64,000 nucleotides of DNA from Diadema setosum (Eukaryota > Echinodermata > Echinoidea > Diadematoida > Diadematidae), in contig NC_092690.1 of the NCBI RefSeq assembly GCF_964275005.1, forward strand, positions 4,938,836 to 5,002,835. The letters are read 5' to 3'. Both the position numbers and the translations under genes were made by a program. Shown one piece after another: positions 31,887-43,785 of this stretch. A model generated the notes under the pieces. The model was not told the DNA's origin and ran no database searches. It saw only the letters and a list, made by a program, of their open reading frames with translations. The stretch's first letter is position 1; each line of letters starts with the position of its first letter.

Positions 31887-32350
31887 ACACACACACACAC
31901 ACACACACATTATTATAATTATGATATGCTTATTATTGTCTATATATAGCCTATAGAGTTTTGTCCCACTTCACTCCAACCAATGTCAAACTTAAGGGGG
32001 AGGCCCATAACACACCCCGCGGTTCAAGCCTTTTTCAAATCAATAATACCACAATTTTGATATGAGACTTTTATGAATATGGAGTCACAACCCATCATGT
32101 ATTGTGGTCTAGCATCAGAAGTCTTTGGGTCCGAGACATGAGAGCCCCATTCTAAACATCAGAGAAGTTATTGGAGCAAATTCATCAAATCATTTTTGTC
32201 CCACTTCTCCCCACTCCGCTCCCCTATACGTATACACACCCACACACACGCACACACACACATACACACCCACACACATACACACACACGCATACACACA
32301 CACACACGCATACACACACACACACACATACGCACACACACACACACCTT
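31887..32350. repeat. (CA)n microsatellites
   Basis: Pure (CA)n at 31887-31909 and a longer imperfect CA/CACACATA array at 32236-32348. The intervening sequence is non-coding. Confidence 0.9.
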
Positions 32351-32471
32351 AATAATAAAAGAGCACTAATAATGATACTTTCAGACTTGAGAGCTCAGTT
32401 GCTTTTATCATACCGTATCAAAATAAACCTCACCACGTTGACAGGATCGATGGATTACATACTAAGTACAA

Positions 32472-33256
32472 TAGGGAGTTTTCGATTGGGTGAACGAGAA
32501 GGACGTGCCGCCGAGCGCAACCGTACGTCAAGGCGTCACGTCTGTACGTTGACCCGCTGCTAAAACACATTTCGATTTCGGGCACCGGCGTCACGTCTCG
32601 TGCGTGGCGTGTGCAGGAGGCAACCTGTGCCTTGCGTGCATATACTAGTATGCGGAATTTGTGACTCGTTTCTGTACTTGTAATATTTATTTTGTCTTTG
32701 ACTAGATGCGTATCCTGGGAGGAATTATGCGGATTTTAAAACATGATGCATGGTAAGACTACTAGGCAAATGCACTGCTGCACTAGCTAGGCCAAAAGCA
32801 CCAAGATCTGTTTGCGTAAAGCATTACGTGTGAATGCATGTGTGGGACTACGGTAGGCAGTTGAAAGTGCGAAACAGTGAAAACGGACAAATAAAGTAGG
32901 TACCAGAGGCTGTAGTTTGTGTGTCAGCGCTGCTGCTGTGACGTATCAAGATCATAAGCTTTCATGTAATTAGAATATAAATATTCTCTCGAAAGAAAAA
33001 GGAAAACTGGTGAACTGAGCACGGATTTCCCGAGAGTCATCGTGCTCTTTCGCACGATACCCGAGAGGAGTGTGACGTCATAGCAAGAGTGGGTTGAGCG
33101 CGGCGCAACCGATTTGGGTGGACGGTGATAACCGGGGTTAACGCGTTCGAAATTTGTGCGATGAGCCGAGGGTCGACACTCGCGCATGCGCAGTACGTAA
33201 AAACTACGTCATAACAGGGTGACGCCTGGCTCAACGTGCAAATCGAAAAGTCCCTA
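32472..33256. mobile_element. Element with TAGGGAGTTTTCGATT-type inverted ends
   Basis: Left end TAGGGAGTTTTCGATT; right end AATCGAAAAGTCCCTA (one mismatch). The 785-bp interior is GC-rich and CpG-rich compared with its flanks and has no intact open frame, so it is a non-autonomous DNA transposon candidate. Confidence 0.65.
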
Positions 33257-33259
33257 ATG

Positions 33260-34900
33260 TAGTAGAACGTCGTACGTAGTCTGGGCTCCGTCCCCTTTTC
33301 CTTGGTGCTATAAACCAAGAGAGGGCGCAAATTTTCTGATTGAGAGACTGGAGACTGCGCGCCCAACGAATCTTTTTTCTCGGGTATCGCAGTTCTCGGC
33401 GTATCGCAATCCTCGCCGTGTCACGCCCTCATACGGCTTGTCGCGTACACTGAATCACCGCTACGAGTAAAAAGAGTCCAGAAGCTAGACTATGGATTAC
33501 ATGGCCGGCGCCACGTTTTCAAAAGTGGCGGGGGGTGGGGGGCACTTCAGACTTCTGGTGCCACTTCCGGGCTTAAAAAAAGAAAAAGAAAGAAAAAAAA
33601 AAGGTCTTCAGCGCAAAAACAAAGCCTTACCGCGTTCACACTTCAAGGTTTCTATATCTATTTCTTTATGATTATAGTGCCACTTTTATGTGTTCTTTGT
33701 ACGGTGCAAAAAAAGGGGAGGGCGCCCCCCCCCCCCCCGGCCCCGTTCCGCCGGCCCTGAATTAAACACTGTTAATCTCATTTGAAGATATTCATGGTTT
33801 TTAACTTATTCATGGCTTCCATTGAGAGGCCTTGTTTCGGAGTGAATAACCAGTCAGGTTGATAATCTGTTGGTAATGAATACATTATACACGGTAATAC
33901 ATGATATTATGTGTGTGTGTGTGTGTGTATGTGTGGTGAAGGCTACGCATAGAAGGTAGCCTGTATTATAGATCGTCTTTTTCAGTTCTTATCATCAGTG
34001 GTTTTCATAGACCTTCCGATAATGTCATAAACTCTGTTTTTCGTATTTGTTAACGACTCTAATATAATAGGCTTAATCATTCTTATCTTAATTCGCTTAT
34101 CATCCATCAACCAAATAGAATAGCCTTTGATAATAACCTAATAATAATACATCTCTAGACACGCAGAAAGGGCAAATTAAATATTTCTCAGCCTATGAGT
34201 TTCATATACATATTCGCACTGGTATAATCATCATGCACTTTACGCGCAAGACGCATTAATCCATTACAGCAAAATCAAGAGTTGCTATAGTTGGTTGCAT
34301 ATTCTTTCGATCATTATTAAGCTCCGCAGTACAATGTTTATACTTTGAATATTGTTTTCCCCCATCAAACATTCAGAACCAGATGCATTAAGGATAACAT
34401 GCCCAGCTTTCATCACGTACAGTAAGCCATAATTACATACCTCAACAATAATGATATCTGAATCCATTTTTTACAAACGTCGACTTGGAAAAGATATGTA
34501 ATGGTATATATATCATACGTGTGATTAAAGATTCACCGAAATACTTTACCAATATCAATGGCAAAATTATTTATATAGTTTCACACCATATTGTAGTAGG
34601 CCCCACATTCTGTCATGACCACATCTTGTGGAATTCATAGTGTCCTTGAGCATAATATTACATAAAACCTACTATACTGTGACAAAAAAAAAAAGTACAC
34701 GCACACGCGCACGCAATACACTAAATGATGATGACAAGGCGTAGACCTTATATTAGTAATATCATTACAACACCACTTGCTCAATAAGTTAACGTGAGTA
34801 GAATTTATTTATACTTCCTTCTATTGTTCTGTTTTCTTGAGAACGCAGTCACGCATTCTGTGCGAAGCAGCTGCTATTGTATGATGTCATCTATAACTGA
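33260..34900. other. Non-coding intergenic stretch
   Basis: No gene recognised. It contains a poly-purine/poly-C segment (33520-33750) bounded by GGCCGGCGCC and GGCCGGAACG-like ends, and a (GT)n run at 33911-33929. Confidence 0.45.
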
Positions 34901-34903
34901 GTA

Positions 34904-35363
34904 TCTGAATATAAGAACGACCCAAGTCCATGGAAGACCATTTCGAGTAAACTTAAAAAAACTTCATATCTTTTTTACTTGTCCAATAATATTCTATTTA
35001 ACTGTGATGAGAAGGCAACATTGTATATACAAATTAGAACATCATGAATGACAATTAACATTTACATTGATTGTGGAGAGGCCATTTTGTGTGATGGACT
35101 TGGGTCGTTCTTTGAATCATATACATGATATTGTGTTATAGAGATGAGAGAAGGACGAGAGAGGGCGCTATAACACGAATGTAAGAATGACCCAAGTCCT
35201 TCATTCTTACATTCAGATAAGATTTAACTCATTCATTTCAGGCACTTCCGGGGGTAATTAGGATTTATTATTTTACACAAGATGAGTCCATGCATAAGGT
35301 ACAATTTCCCATGTCAAACTAAATTTGGCCAAAAATTCGACTTGGGTCGTTCTTATATTCAGA
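34904..35363. mobile_element. 460-bp MITE with perfect 25-bp terminal inverted repeats
   Basis: Left terminus TCTGAATATAAGAACGACCC (continuing AAGTC) is matched exactly by the right terminus inverted. The motif GACTTGGGTCGTTCTT recurs internally at about 35097 and, inverted, at about 35184, giving four copies in alternating orientation. Confidence 0.88.
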
Positions 35364-35603
35364 TCTTCAACTCTTAACTAAAATACACAGCCCATCATCC
35401 AGTCGCCGTAAAAACGCGCTGTGCTCCACAAGGAGTCTGGTCGGGCTATGTGTCATCATCCTTGTTCATCGTGGTTTGTTCTGAATTGCTACAAGTATTT
35501 TCATTCTAGATGAAGAAAGACTTCCGGTAGCATAACTGTCTCCCTGTCTCCTCCTCCCTGTGTGTAATTATTGTTGTTTCTGAAGCTCTGTATATCGGAT
35601 TAC

Positions 35604-36030
35604 AAAGTCAAGGGGTGGTTTGACGATTCAGCATTTTATTTTGCAAGGTACTTAGAACCCACTTTATGCATAATGTTAAAGAGCATACAATTTTCAGAGA
35701 ATTCAAAGTTAATTTGATGGAAATCGGTTTCGAAATGGCTGAGATATCCACAAACAAAGTAAAGCAAAGCCCTCCTTTAATTGGTTTGTTTTCGATATCT
35801 CAGTTATTTCAAAACCGATTTTTATCAAATAATTTAACATTGCATTCCTCGTAGAATCATTATTATAATTATATTCTTTCATATTTGATAAAAGGTTTAT
35901 CATTGTCAAAAAATAAACAATATCATAAAAATGTTGAAAACCTGATGTCTTATCCAACCGAAACTGTAACATCCCTTGAAAAGATGTTCAAATGCAACAA
36001 TCTAAAGTCATCTGAAGGTCTCCTTTAACC
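35604..36030. mobile_element. MITE family B, copy 2 (degenerate)
   Basis: It carries the core GAAATGGCTGAGATATCC and its inverted partner GATATCTCAGTTATTTC, with GATGGAAATCGGTTTCG. The ends are decayed. Confidence 0.75.
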
Positions 36031-36483
36031 TGAAAATGATGATGACGGAATCAAACCATGAGCAAAATCTGCGGTATTAGAGGTGCGATTTTGATCGGAG
36101 CCTGATCTCAAAGACGTATAAAGACTGCTAGAAAACTCAAAGTATTGAGCAAACGTACTGGCTTGCGCATCAAAATCCAACATAATCATGATAATTTTCT
36201 TTTTCATTTCATTTCATTTATTAAGTTTCCACACTAATCATACAATGTTGCATTTACAATATCCATCCATGACAATGTAAAGTAACACATAAATTATAAG
36301 TTCGGTATATACAAAATAGATAATGACATTAACATGATACAGAATCAATTGAAATCTTTCTCAAGTACATTACATTCATGACGGATAAATAAAGTTGTGT
36401 GTGATGGGAACCTACATAGAAGCAGACGTGTTGTGAGAGATAAGTTCCAAGAAAGAAAGTCAAACACAGGCTGTTACACTCAT

Positions 36484-36486
<3 letters not shown>

Positions 36487-36523
<37 letters not shown>
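36487..36523. repeat. (CA)n microsatellite
   Basis: About 18 CA units, seen directly. Confidence 0.95.
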
Positions 36524-36525
<2 letters not shown>

Positions 36526-36609
36526 CACACACTGCCAGCACGCAAGTGTATCTGGACGAGAGTGCGTGCAACACACTCACACACAACAAAGAGAAGAGAA
36601 TGAGAGAAA

Positions 36610-37370
36610 AAAAAAAGAGAAAACACCAGCAAGACCGTCATAGGGACTGTCACAATATCAATGTCGGTATACCTGCAGCTGCAAGATTATGAAAGAAAAA
36701 AAATAAAATGAAACCATAGGATTGTGATGGACCTGTTCTGCAATTATGCCGAATAATCTGTATCAGTATTAATAATTTCAATTCATCTGCTAAATCACAT
36801 TAATTCATATTTATCATTGAAAAAAGAAGTTTATATATAAGCGTGTAGGTTTGAATGAACCAGGAGAGAGTTCGCTGTATTTCACTAAAGAATTCACAAA
36901 TTTGGAGCCATTGTAAATTAAAGTATTCTGCAGTATTCGTAATCTATATAGTTTTCGGTATGTGGAACATATCACTCTGTCCCCAGTCTGTCGTGTTGGA
37001 TATTTATGTATTTCTTTATTTTCTCAAATAAAAGCTCAAAAACTTCAGGCAAAACACTGCAATGATACATCAGAGCTCCTAGGTTCATTAAATACAAATC
37101 GTCTATTTTTTATTTTTTATTTTACTATCTAAGAAAGTGGATCAGTATGTGCATATCAACGTTTATAAGTACATCTTAAAATTCTCCTTTGAGTAACCAA
37201 ATCTATCAATATTAAGCCAATCATGATGATCAGAACACTCGACAAGCAAGTAAAGAGACGAAAGGAAATTGGACAACATAGGATACGTCTCTTGTTGCCA
37301 TTTTTTTTAATGTACAGTTTGATCTAAACTTAATGATTTTTTTTTCGTCAATTACAATTTGTCCGTCCCG
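36610..37370. other. Non-coding intergenic stretch
   Basis: AT-rich with T-runs; no coding or structured RNA signal recognised. Confidence 0.5.
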
Positions 37371-37375
37371 TGTAA

Positions 37376-37556
37376 AGCCGAACGCCCACTGACCTGAGCT
37401 GGTGCGAGCTGTATGGGGCTCCAAGTGTCACATGGCCTATTTCGTTACGAAATCTTCTATCATTTCGTCGACGAAATGACTGAAAGAGGCCATGCGAATG
37501 ACTTGGAGCCCCGTACAGCTCGCGCCAAATCAGGTCACACAGTGGGCATTCGGCTC
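37376..37556. repeat. 181-bp palindromic MITE
   Basis: The left arm AGCCGAACGCCCACTGACCT... and right arm ...CACACAGTGGGCATTCGGCT pair with few mismatches, including GGGGCTCCAAGT / ACTTGGAGCCCC, around an AT-rich centre with TTTCGT/ACGAAA palindromes. Confidence 0.82.
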
Positions 37557-37649
37557 AATAATGTTACGATGGCATAAAAAGCGCAAATTAAACGTTGTTT
37601 CTTTTGTCAAATCATGACATGTCATGATGTCAATGTTGTCATTGATACT

Positions 37650-37655
37650 TTTATT
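37650..37655 (-). terminator. Poly(A) signal AATAAA for the sulfotransferase gene
   Basis: AATAAA on the minus strand about 322 bp after the sulfotransferase stop codon; the first canonical hexamer I see downstream, so a plausible 3' end signal. Confidence 0.45.
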
Positions 37656-37734
37656 CTCTTTAACCATAGCTTGAATTCTTGCCACTGTTTATGACGGTTT
37701 TCAAAGTCAAGAAGGCTGGCCTATACACTGCCCT

Positions 37735-37934
37735 ACTTTGGCAAAAGGAAGCAAGTGACATTTCTCGTAAAAGAGCAAAATGTGTCTGTCATTTACACTG
37801 ACGTCAATGGACTATCATGATGTCTTATCTAACATATCTCTTAGTTGATAGGAAGAACTGCTCATTATGTGAATTATGAAAACATAAATAACTCAAATTC
37901 GGATGGTATGTCACTTGCTTCCTTTTGCCAAAGT
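37735..37934. repeat. Perfect 26-bp inverted repeat in the sulfotransferase 3' UTR
   Basis: ACTTTGGCAAAAGGAAGCAA plus GTGACA (37735-37760) is exactly inverted at 37909-37934. The arms are 148 bp apart and lie between the stop codon and the putative poly(A) signal. Confidence 0.85.
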
Positions 37935-37976
37935 ATGGCTGTATATTGCTCAATGTATTACGAGGACAGATCACGG

Positions 37977-39488
37977 TTATATCTTGGCGTACATGGGCTC
38001 GTAGCCCAACCGATCCATAACATCCAAACATGCGGCTTCCACCTGCCAAATTTCGAGGCTACGCAGTTCTGACATCCAGCGTTTTGCCGTAGCTTTGGAA
38101 TTCTTTTGGACGTCAAACGTCCCAGTGTTGATCTTGCCCACCTGTGTGTGTTTGTATACCCATGATTTCACTTTATCAGGGAGGGGCATCCCAACAAATT
38201 TGTACAGGTCCTCAGTCACCTTCAACGGCGCTTCGGCGAAGTCCTCGTACTTCAACAGGAAATAACGACCCCGTAGCCAGTCGGGAAGATGCGACGAGTC
38301 TTGGAGGTTCTCGCGCACCCATGAACACATTCGGGTGATGCTATCTTTTGGCTTCTGCGTCGTGTTCAGGAGGCCTAGTGGAGCCAGGCGGCCGTACATT
38401 GCGAATTCATGCCAGTGCTTTTTCACCGCGCGCCGACACAAGGTGAAGTAGTAACGAATACGCGAAGCGGCGGAACCGCGCGGATCGCGAACCAGGTGAA
38501 TGACCTTGACATTAAGTTTCTCCTCGACAATGAGCGGCCGGATGTTTTCGAGATCGGCCCTGATCACCTTAATCGCGACGCGGCCTTTGAACATCGAGCA
38601 CAGCTTCCCCAACCATTCCGGACTCGGTAACTGGCACCGCAAGCCTGGCCTCAGGCTGCATATGACATCGTTGTTGAAGATTCCAGTCCAGGTGTTGGTG
38701 ACGTCAACGTATTCGGATGTGAAGTTACATGTGGCGATGCTGTGCAAGATATTGTCCGAATATCTCCGACGCTCTGAGGAGAAAAAGTCGAGAGGAAGCT
38801 TGCCAATGTTACGCAGATGATCAACTATCCATAGTGGTTCGTACATGTAAAAGAACTCAGGATTCTGATTGAAGATTTGTCCGACGATGCTGGAACCGAA
38901 TCGCCATTGGCCGAGAACTATGACAAAGGGAGGGTTAGATGTTTTATAATTTAAAGGTCGTGTAAGTTCTTTGAACGCTTCCTTGATATCATGATTGAAC
39001 CGTTTACCATATCCTGCTGCTGGTTTTCTAGCAGGCCCATAACGATGTTTAAAACTTTTCCAGGCATTATTTCTTTCCTGAATCTCCTCGTCCTGACTGG
39101 ATGACGTCACATAATCAGTGTCATTAATCTTTGTAAGGAACGCCCAAACGTCTCGTCCTGACGAACTCGTCTCTTTGCTTTCATGGGTGACATCATTGTC
39201 CATTTGTGTCGTGCCGTCAGTGACTCCCTCGTTATCGGTGTCGTAGAGACTTGGAGCGTCAACGAATGCCGCATCGAGTGACGTCTTGCTGTGTCTGTGA
39301 GCTACGAACAGTACTGTTAAAAGGACGCACACGAGGCACGCGTGCAGAATTCTCCTCATTACCTTCAAGCGTCCACATGGAACTATCACTCCTCTCATGG
39401 TTTTAAGTTGCTTCCAGATCATGTTGGGCATTTTACTGTTCAGGATGAGCACATGTTCAGGGCTGACAAACCTTTTCGTCGTCATCAT
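37977..39488 (-). CDS. Carbohydrate sulfotransferase (CHST1/CHST3-like), Golgi type II membrane protein
   Basis: Intronless, 503 codons if the first ATG is used. It transfers sulfate from PAPS to a sugar hydroxyl, by family most likely the 6-O position of Gal or GalNAc/GlcNAc in a glycan, in the Golgi lumen. The PAPS 5'-phosphosulfate loop is VLGQWRFGSSIVGQIF (about residues 191-206) and the 3'-phosphate loop is VKVIHLVRDPRGSAASRI (about 327-344). MYEPLW, WVRENL and LLKYEDFAEAPLKV are further family blocks. A single hydrophobic anchor, LHACLVCVLLTVLFVAH (about 48-64), follows basic residues. The usual short cytosolic tail suggests that Met31 or Met44 could be the true start. Potential N-glycosylation sites are NDT, NFT and NTT. 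The stem (65-180) is acidic and Ser/Thr-rich. The acceptor sugar cannot be read from sequence. Confidence 0.92.
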   Translation of the reverse strand: MMTTKRFVSPEHVLILNSKMPNMIWKQLKTMRGVIVPCGRLKVMRRILHACLVCVLLTVLFVAHRHSKTSLDAAFVDAPSLYDTDNEGVTDGTTQMDNDVTHESKETSSSGRDVWAFLTKINDTDYVTSSSQDEEIQERNNAWKSFKHRYGPARKPAAGYGKRFNHDIKEAFKELTRPLNYKTSNPPFVIVLGQWRFGSSIVGQIFNQNPEFFYMYEPLWIVDHLRNIGKLPLDFFSSERRRYSDNILHSIATCNFTSEYVDVTNTWTGIFNNDVICSLRPGLRCQLPSPEWLGKLCSMFKGRVAIKVIRADLENIRPLIVEEKLNVKVIHLVRDPRGSAASRIRYYFTLCRRAVKKHWHEFAMYGRLAPLGLLNTTQKPKDSITRMCSWVRENLQDSSHLPDWLRGRYFLLKYEDFAEAPLKVTEDLYKFVGMPLPDKVKSWVYKHTQVGKINTGTFDVQKNSKATAKRWMSELRSLEIWQVEAACLDVMDRLGYEPMYAKI

Positions 39489-39577
39489 CGCTCAAGTTCT
39501 ATCGCGTACAAATTGATCACGTTTCACGCTGCTTGATTACTTGTTGAAGATCCAGCCAAACAATAAGCACAGCCAAA

Positions 39578-39592
39578 TCTTTATAACGCCCA
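39578..39592 (-). promoter_or_regulatory. TATA-box-like element upstream of the sulfotransferase
   Basis: The minus strand reads GGCGTTATAAAGATTT about 92 bp before the first ATG, preceded by TGACGTGGGCG, which resembles a CRE-like site. Spacing suits a start site near 39550 with a short leader. This is pattern-based only. Confidence 0.35.
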
Positions 39593-39599
39593 CGTCACT

Positions 39600-41670
39600 C
39601 GTCTATGAAGACCGGAAATGTGTTTTTGACAGAGCATCTTGCTTGTTACTAATTATTTGTGTATCAAAAACACCTGCTCACGAAGATAAACTTTCATTCT
39701 CGCCGTCAAGTGGTGAGTCGCATAATAAAAATTGTTTCGTTTTCACAGTCAAAAATGTTTCGTTTTCACAGTATTACCTCTTGGTGGATGGGCTCAGCAG
39801 CGACGGTGTCTGCATATCCACGTGGATAATTTCAGTCCACCATCATAATGTATTTTTGCTGTTAGTTAGTATATTCTGTGAAAAGTGTGGTTCGATGAAC
39901 TTTTAACAACATCCATTCACTGCAGATTAGCACCATATATTATGTTTCAGGAAAGATATGAATCATGATTATGAGATATTAATTTCGCGAATCACTCCAT
40001 GTCATCCGGTATTGATACTATTCTCATCTTAGAAGGTGAGATAGTGATCCCCTGTGGGTTTCTGCTGCACTCACCTGACGTCCTAATGTCTCTGAGTTCA
40101 TAAAAGGTCGTCCGGAATACTCACAAAACACAACATAAATCCTCCGTGTATTATAGTCGCATACCTCAATCATTCATCGGTTTGACAGCAATCCGTAGCA
40201 TCCTTGTCCTTGAATAGTGAAGGCATGATCACATTAAAATGAGTATAGTTTAGCCAAGTTCATGCCCGGTGATACATTCCGTATATACTCCTCATATCAC
40301 TTTCCGTGACGACTATATAAAATACATTGCGTTATAAGCAACGAAGAAGGAAGAATGTTATAAAACGATCCCTATGATAACCCTATTAAGTACTTCCATG
40401 CAGGTATTCAGCATGTCATTCGCATGTAGGGGAAAACTTATTGTGACTGCTCACACACACAAGAAAGACGGCTTGCTATGGTATTAATGATTTCTTCCTG
40501 TAGATGCCTCATTATGTTCTAGTTGTCTCAACTTCAAGAACACGCATACGTCGTCACACAAAGGAGGGCAAATAATCGTCACGCGGGCTGTGGTAAGTGT
40601 GACAGCTTTCGCCGGTTATACTGGCATAGCAACGGTTAATTGCTTAGAAACAGTACTCGGAGAAGGAACAGATGAGTCCTGCATTGAGATGCCGTCTTCA
40701 TTGCGCTGCCATATAGACAGTGAATATAGTATGAGACAGTTCGTGAAAAGTTATTAGATATGAGGTGTTCACAGTGACTTATTCTAACTCTTCAGCTTTG
40801 TTATTTTTTTTTAAGTCTAACATACAATATACAGCGGTAGGTTGTGTATATGCGTCTTGAAGACATAAAATTACACTTATATATGCCTATATACACTAGA
40901 CTTCAGTAATGTACACATCCACACACGTATATATTAAAAAAAAAATATGTATGTGCATGAACCTGAATGCACTATGTAATACTATACTTTATATTCACAG
41001 AAAATGAATAATTATGCGAAGTGTAGTTTCATTACACCGAGACCGATGCCCGGGGTGAATTAGGATTGTACGAAGGCATGATCATGCACTTGGAGTGTGT
41101 AATGGCAATTACGAAAAAAAAAAAAAAAATGCTTTATACACCTGTGTACAGGCGCCGCGCAAAAATCAAAGAACATCGTTCAAGACAGTGAACTACAACA
41201 AATTATTGACTGTCACGTGGTACCGATTCGACCAATTACCAATTGCGATGTTAATGCACTATATGTATGATGGAATATTGTAAGATACTGTAAGTAGTGC
41301 CTATACATGAATATACACACAGGACGATTTTGTGGATTGCATATTTTGTGCCTCGTATGTAATAAACGGATCCATTGTATATCGTAGTTGTTATGATATC
41401 ATTTTTAGATACATTTTAGTCTCTTTAATTCTATATACTGAAAGACGTTCTCAGATAAAATAGCTAGATATAAATGAGCATACGACTCTTACACAGATAC
41501 CCATTTTGAGATTTTTGTAGTAAAGTCTTATTGCTTATGATTTTTAACCTTTTTAAATGTAATTTTCTTCTCTGGTGATTTTAAACATGTTTGTTAATTG
41601 CGAATTATGTATAATCCCGCATTATTTACATATAACATATAACTGCAGTTATTATTTCTTTTTTTCGTAT
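39600..41670. other. Non-coding intergenic stretch
   Basis: Upstream flank of the sulfotransferase. No gene recognised; a 20-bp direct duplication (TGTTTCGTTTTCACAGT) occurs at 39733-39770. Confidence 0.5.
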
Positions 41671-41673
41671 CTA

Positions 41674-41752
41674 TCTTTCTATCTACCTACTCTATATATC
41701 TATCAATCAATCTATCTATCTATCTATCTATCATATCTATCTATCTCTCTAT
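41674..41752. repeat. (TATC)n tetranucleotide repeat
   Basis: Imperfect tandem CTAT/TATC units, seen directly. Confidence 0.9.
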
Positions 41753-41790
41753 ATAAACGTTTATTATCATATGCAAGTCCGATGTCAATA

Positions 41791-41909
41791 TTAAAGGACA
41801 AGTTGTTAGTTCACCTTCATTAATATAAGGATTGAAAGAATGCAGCAATATTAGTAGAACACATCAGTGAAAGTTGGAGGAAAATTGGCCAATCGATGCA
41901 ATAGTTATG

Positions 41910-41956
<47 letters not shown>

Positions 41957-42378
41957 TGGAACCGCTGGATGAGGAGACTACTAAGGCTCGTGATGTCGTG
42001 TGAGCACAACAGTATAAAGAAAATGTTAAGAAAATTCAACATATTTTCACTTTTTCGCATAATAAAAGAGCACTTGACTTGCCTCTTTCTAAAGGCAATG
42101 GGAATGATATTACCCATAACGATTCAAGGGAATGTGTACTTTTTTTCAAAGGATGACATTTTGTGAAATTCTCTTTATATTTTCCATATATTGTTGTACG
42201 CATGTGACATCATACACTGCAGTAGTCTTCTCATCCAGCGATGACTGCACAAAAACTTCAAAAATTCATAACTTTTGAACGGATTGTCCGATTTTTATCA
42301 AACTTTCAATGATATGTGTTCTACTAATAGTGCTGATTCTCTCAATCCTTATGTTAATGAAGGTGAACTTGTCCTGTA
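41791..42378. mobile_element. MITE family A, copy 3, with internal microsatellite
   Basis: It starts TTAAAGGACAAGTT and ends GGTGAACTTGTCCTGTAA, with both foldback arms. Two changes compared with 24456: a 7-bp duplication near the left end, and a (GT)n tract at 41913-41954 replacing the segment between AGTTATGA and CCGCTGGATGAG. Confidence 0.87.
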
Positions 42379-42422
42379 AATTCTCTTACACCCGCTTGCG
42401 TATAGACATTGCACACACAGAG

Positions 42423-42424
<2 letters not shown>

Positions 42425-42503
<79 letters not shown>
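42425..42503. repeat. Compound (CA)n(TA)n microsatellite
   Basis: About 19 CA units followed by about 20 TA units, then a further short (CA)n at 42523-42532. Confidence 0.95.
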
Positions 42504-42507
<4 letters not shown>

Positions 42508-42952
42508 GGATATATTTCATACACACACACACACCACACACATTGTACAAAGAAACACACTCCCCCCCCCCCCCAAAAAAAAAAATAAATAAAAAATGAC
42601 ACATTCAACATTATAGTGCGCTAGAATAAATTCATGACAAACGTCAGGGCCGTAACTGTTGTCTTTTTTTAATCTAATTTATACACAGTTTTTACATAAT
42701 ATAGACCTACATCGCTTTGTGGTAGTCGGTGATCGACATTGACAGGGCTCCGAAAAGACGCAGACTTCGTGTTATGAGTAGTCGGCATTATGCCGGAATC
42801 ACTTAATCACTTCCATGCAGAAACTTACACTTGCAAAACCCTTAACAGGACGCGACCATGACTAAAGGGCGGGGGGGGGGGGGGGGGGTAGGATTACTGT
42901 TGGCCTTGACCCAACCACGTGTACTATACCCTTGACCCTCGCCGCCCTCTCC

Positions 42953-42953
<1 letters not shown>

Positions 42954-42989
<36 letters not shown>
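42954..42989. repeat. (CA)n array at the LINE 3' junction
   Basis: About 18 CA units directly abutting the LINE poly(A) tail, which reads as a T-run on the plus strand (42990-42998). Confidence 0.95.
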
Positions 42990-42991
<2 letters not shown>

Positions 42992-43639
42992 TTTTTTTAT
43001 AATATTCTTTTATTTGAGTTTCATTCAATGTGAAATCCATATTAACAATAAGATTAATACATCCACCAACAAAAGAAGAAAGCAGCTGTATTCTTCTTTC
43101 TTGTGCTGCTAAATCATTTTTCAAACATACAGTACAATATATTTGATTCTTTTTACCAAATCATACCCTGTTTTTATAAGGGAAATGACATAAAAATCTA
43201 CATAATTCTCAGAAAAAGCTATTTTGATCAGCCTAATCAAGCCAATCCGAATGTGCCTTATCACTCACACACCGACTAAGAAATGTGTGCTACTCAATCA
43301 CTTTTTCACTTAACTTCCTTTTTTTTTCTTTTTTTTTTTTGGCAGAGCACGCACTATATACATAAATATATCAGATAAAGTTTAACTCTTAAAGGGAAAA
43401 AAAATCTTGATCAACTTGATCAGATTGCTCAATATCCACTTCATTATATAAATTCTCTTACACTCTTTTGAGAATACAGCAGTTCCTAAAACATATAAAA
43501 AAGCATTCTTTACTTAACCGAACAAAACTCATCATTTTTTTTCCATCTAACCTATCAACCACCCCTCTCCCCCCCCCCGTACAAGCACAAAATAACCATA
43601 TGTGTATATCATCAAAACAACCATATTCCTGCCTGACCC

Positions 43640-43785
43640 CTTAACCATTATTCTACCATTGCCTAACTACATCTACCTAACCCTAACCATCCCCACCTAT
43701 TTCCCCGCTAACCATTACTCTACTCTAACCTAACTACATCTACCTATAACCCTAACCATCCCCACCTATTTCCCCACTAACATAC
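43640..43785 (-). repeat. Tandem ~66-bp duplication in the LINE 3' UTR
   Basis: CTAACTACATCTACCTA and CCATCCCCACCTATTTCCCC occur twice in the same order, with one unit from about 43643 and one from about 43709. Confidence 0.75.

Noticed and set aside
32125..32563. Open frames through the CA repeat
   Set aside because: Thr-His dipeptide repeats are a product of (CA)n translation, not a gene.
42386..42604. Open frames across the CA/TA microsatellite
   Set aside because: Translation of simple repeats (Cys-Val or Ile-Tyr runs).
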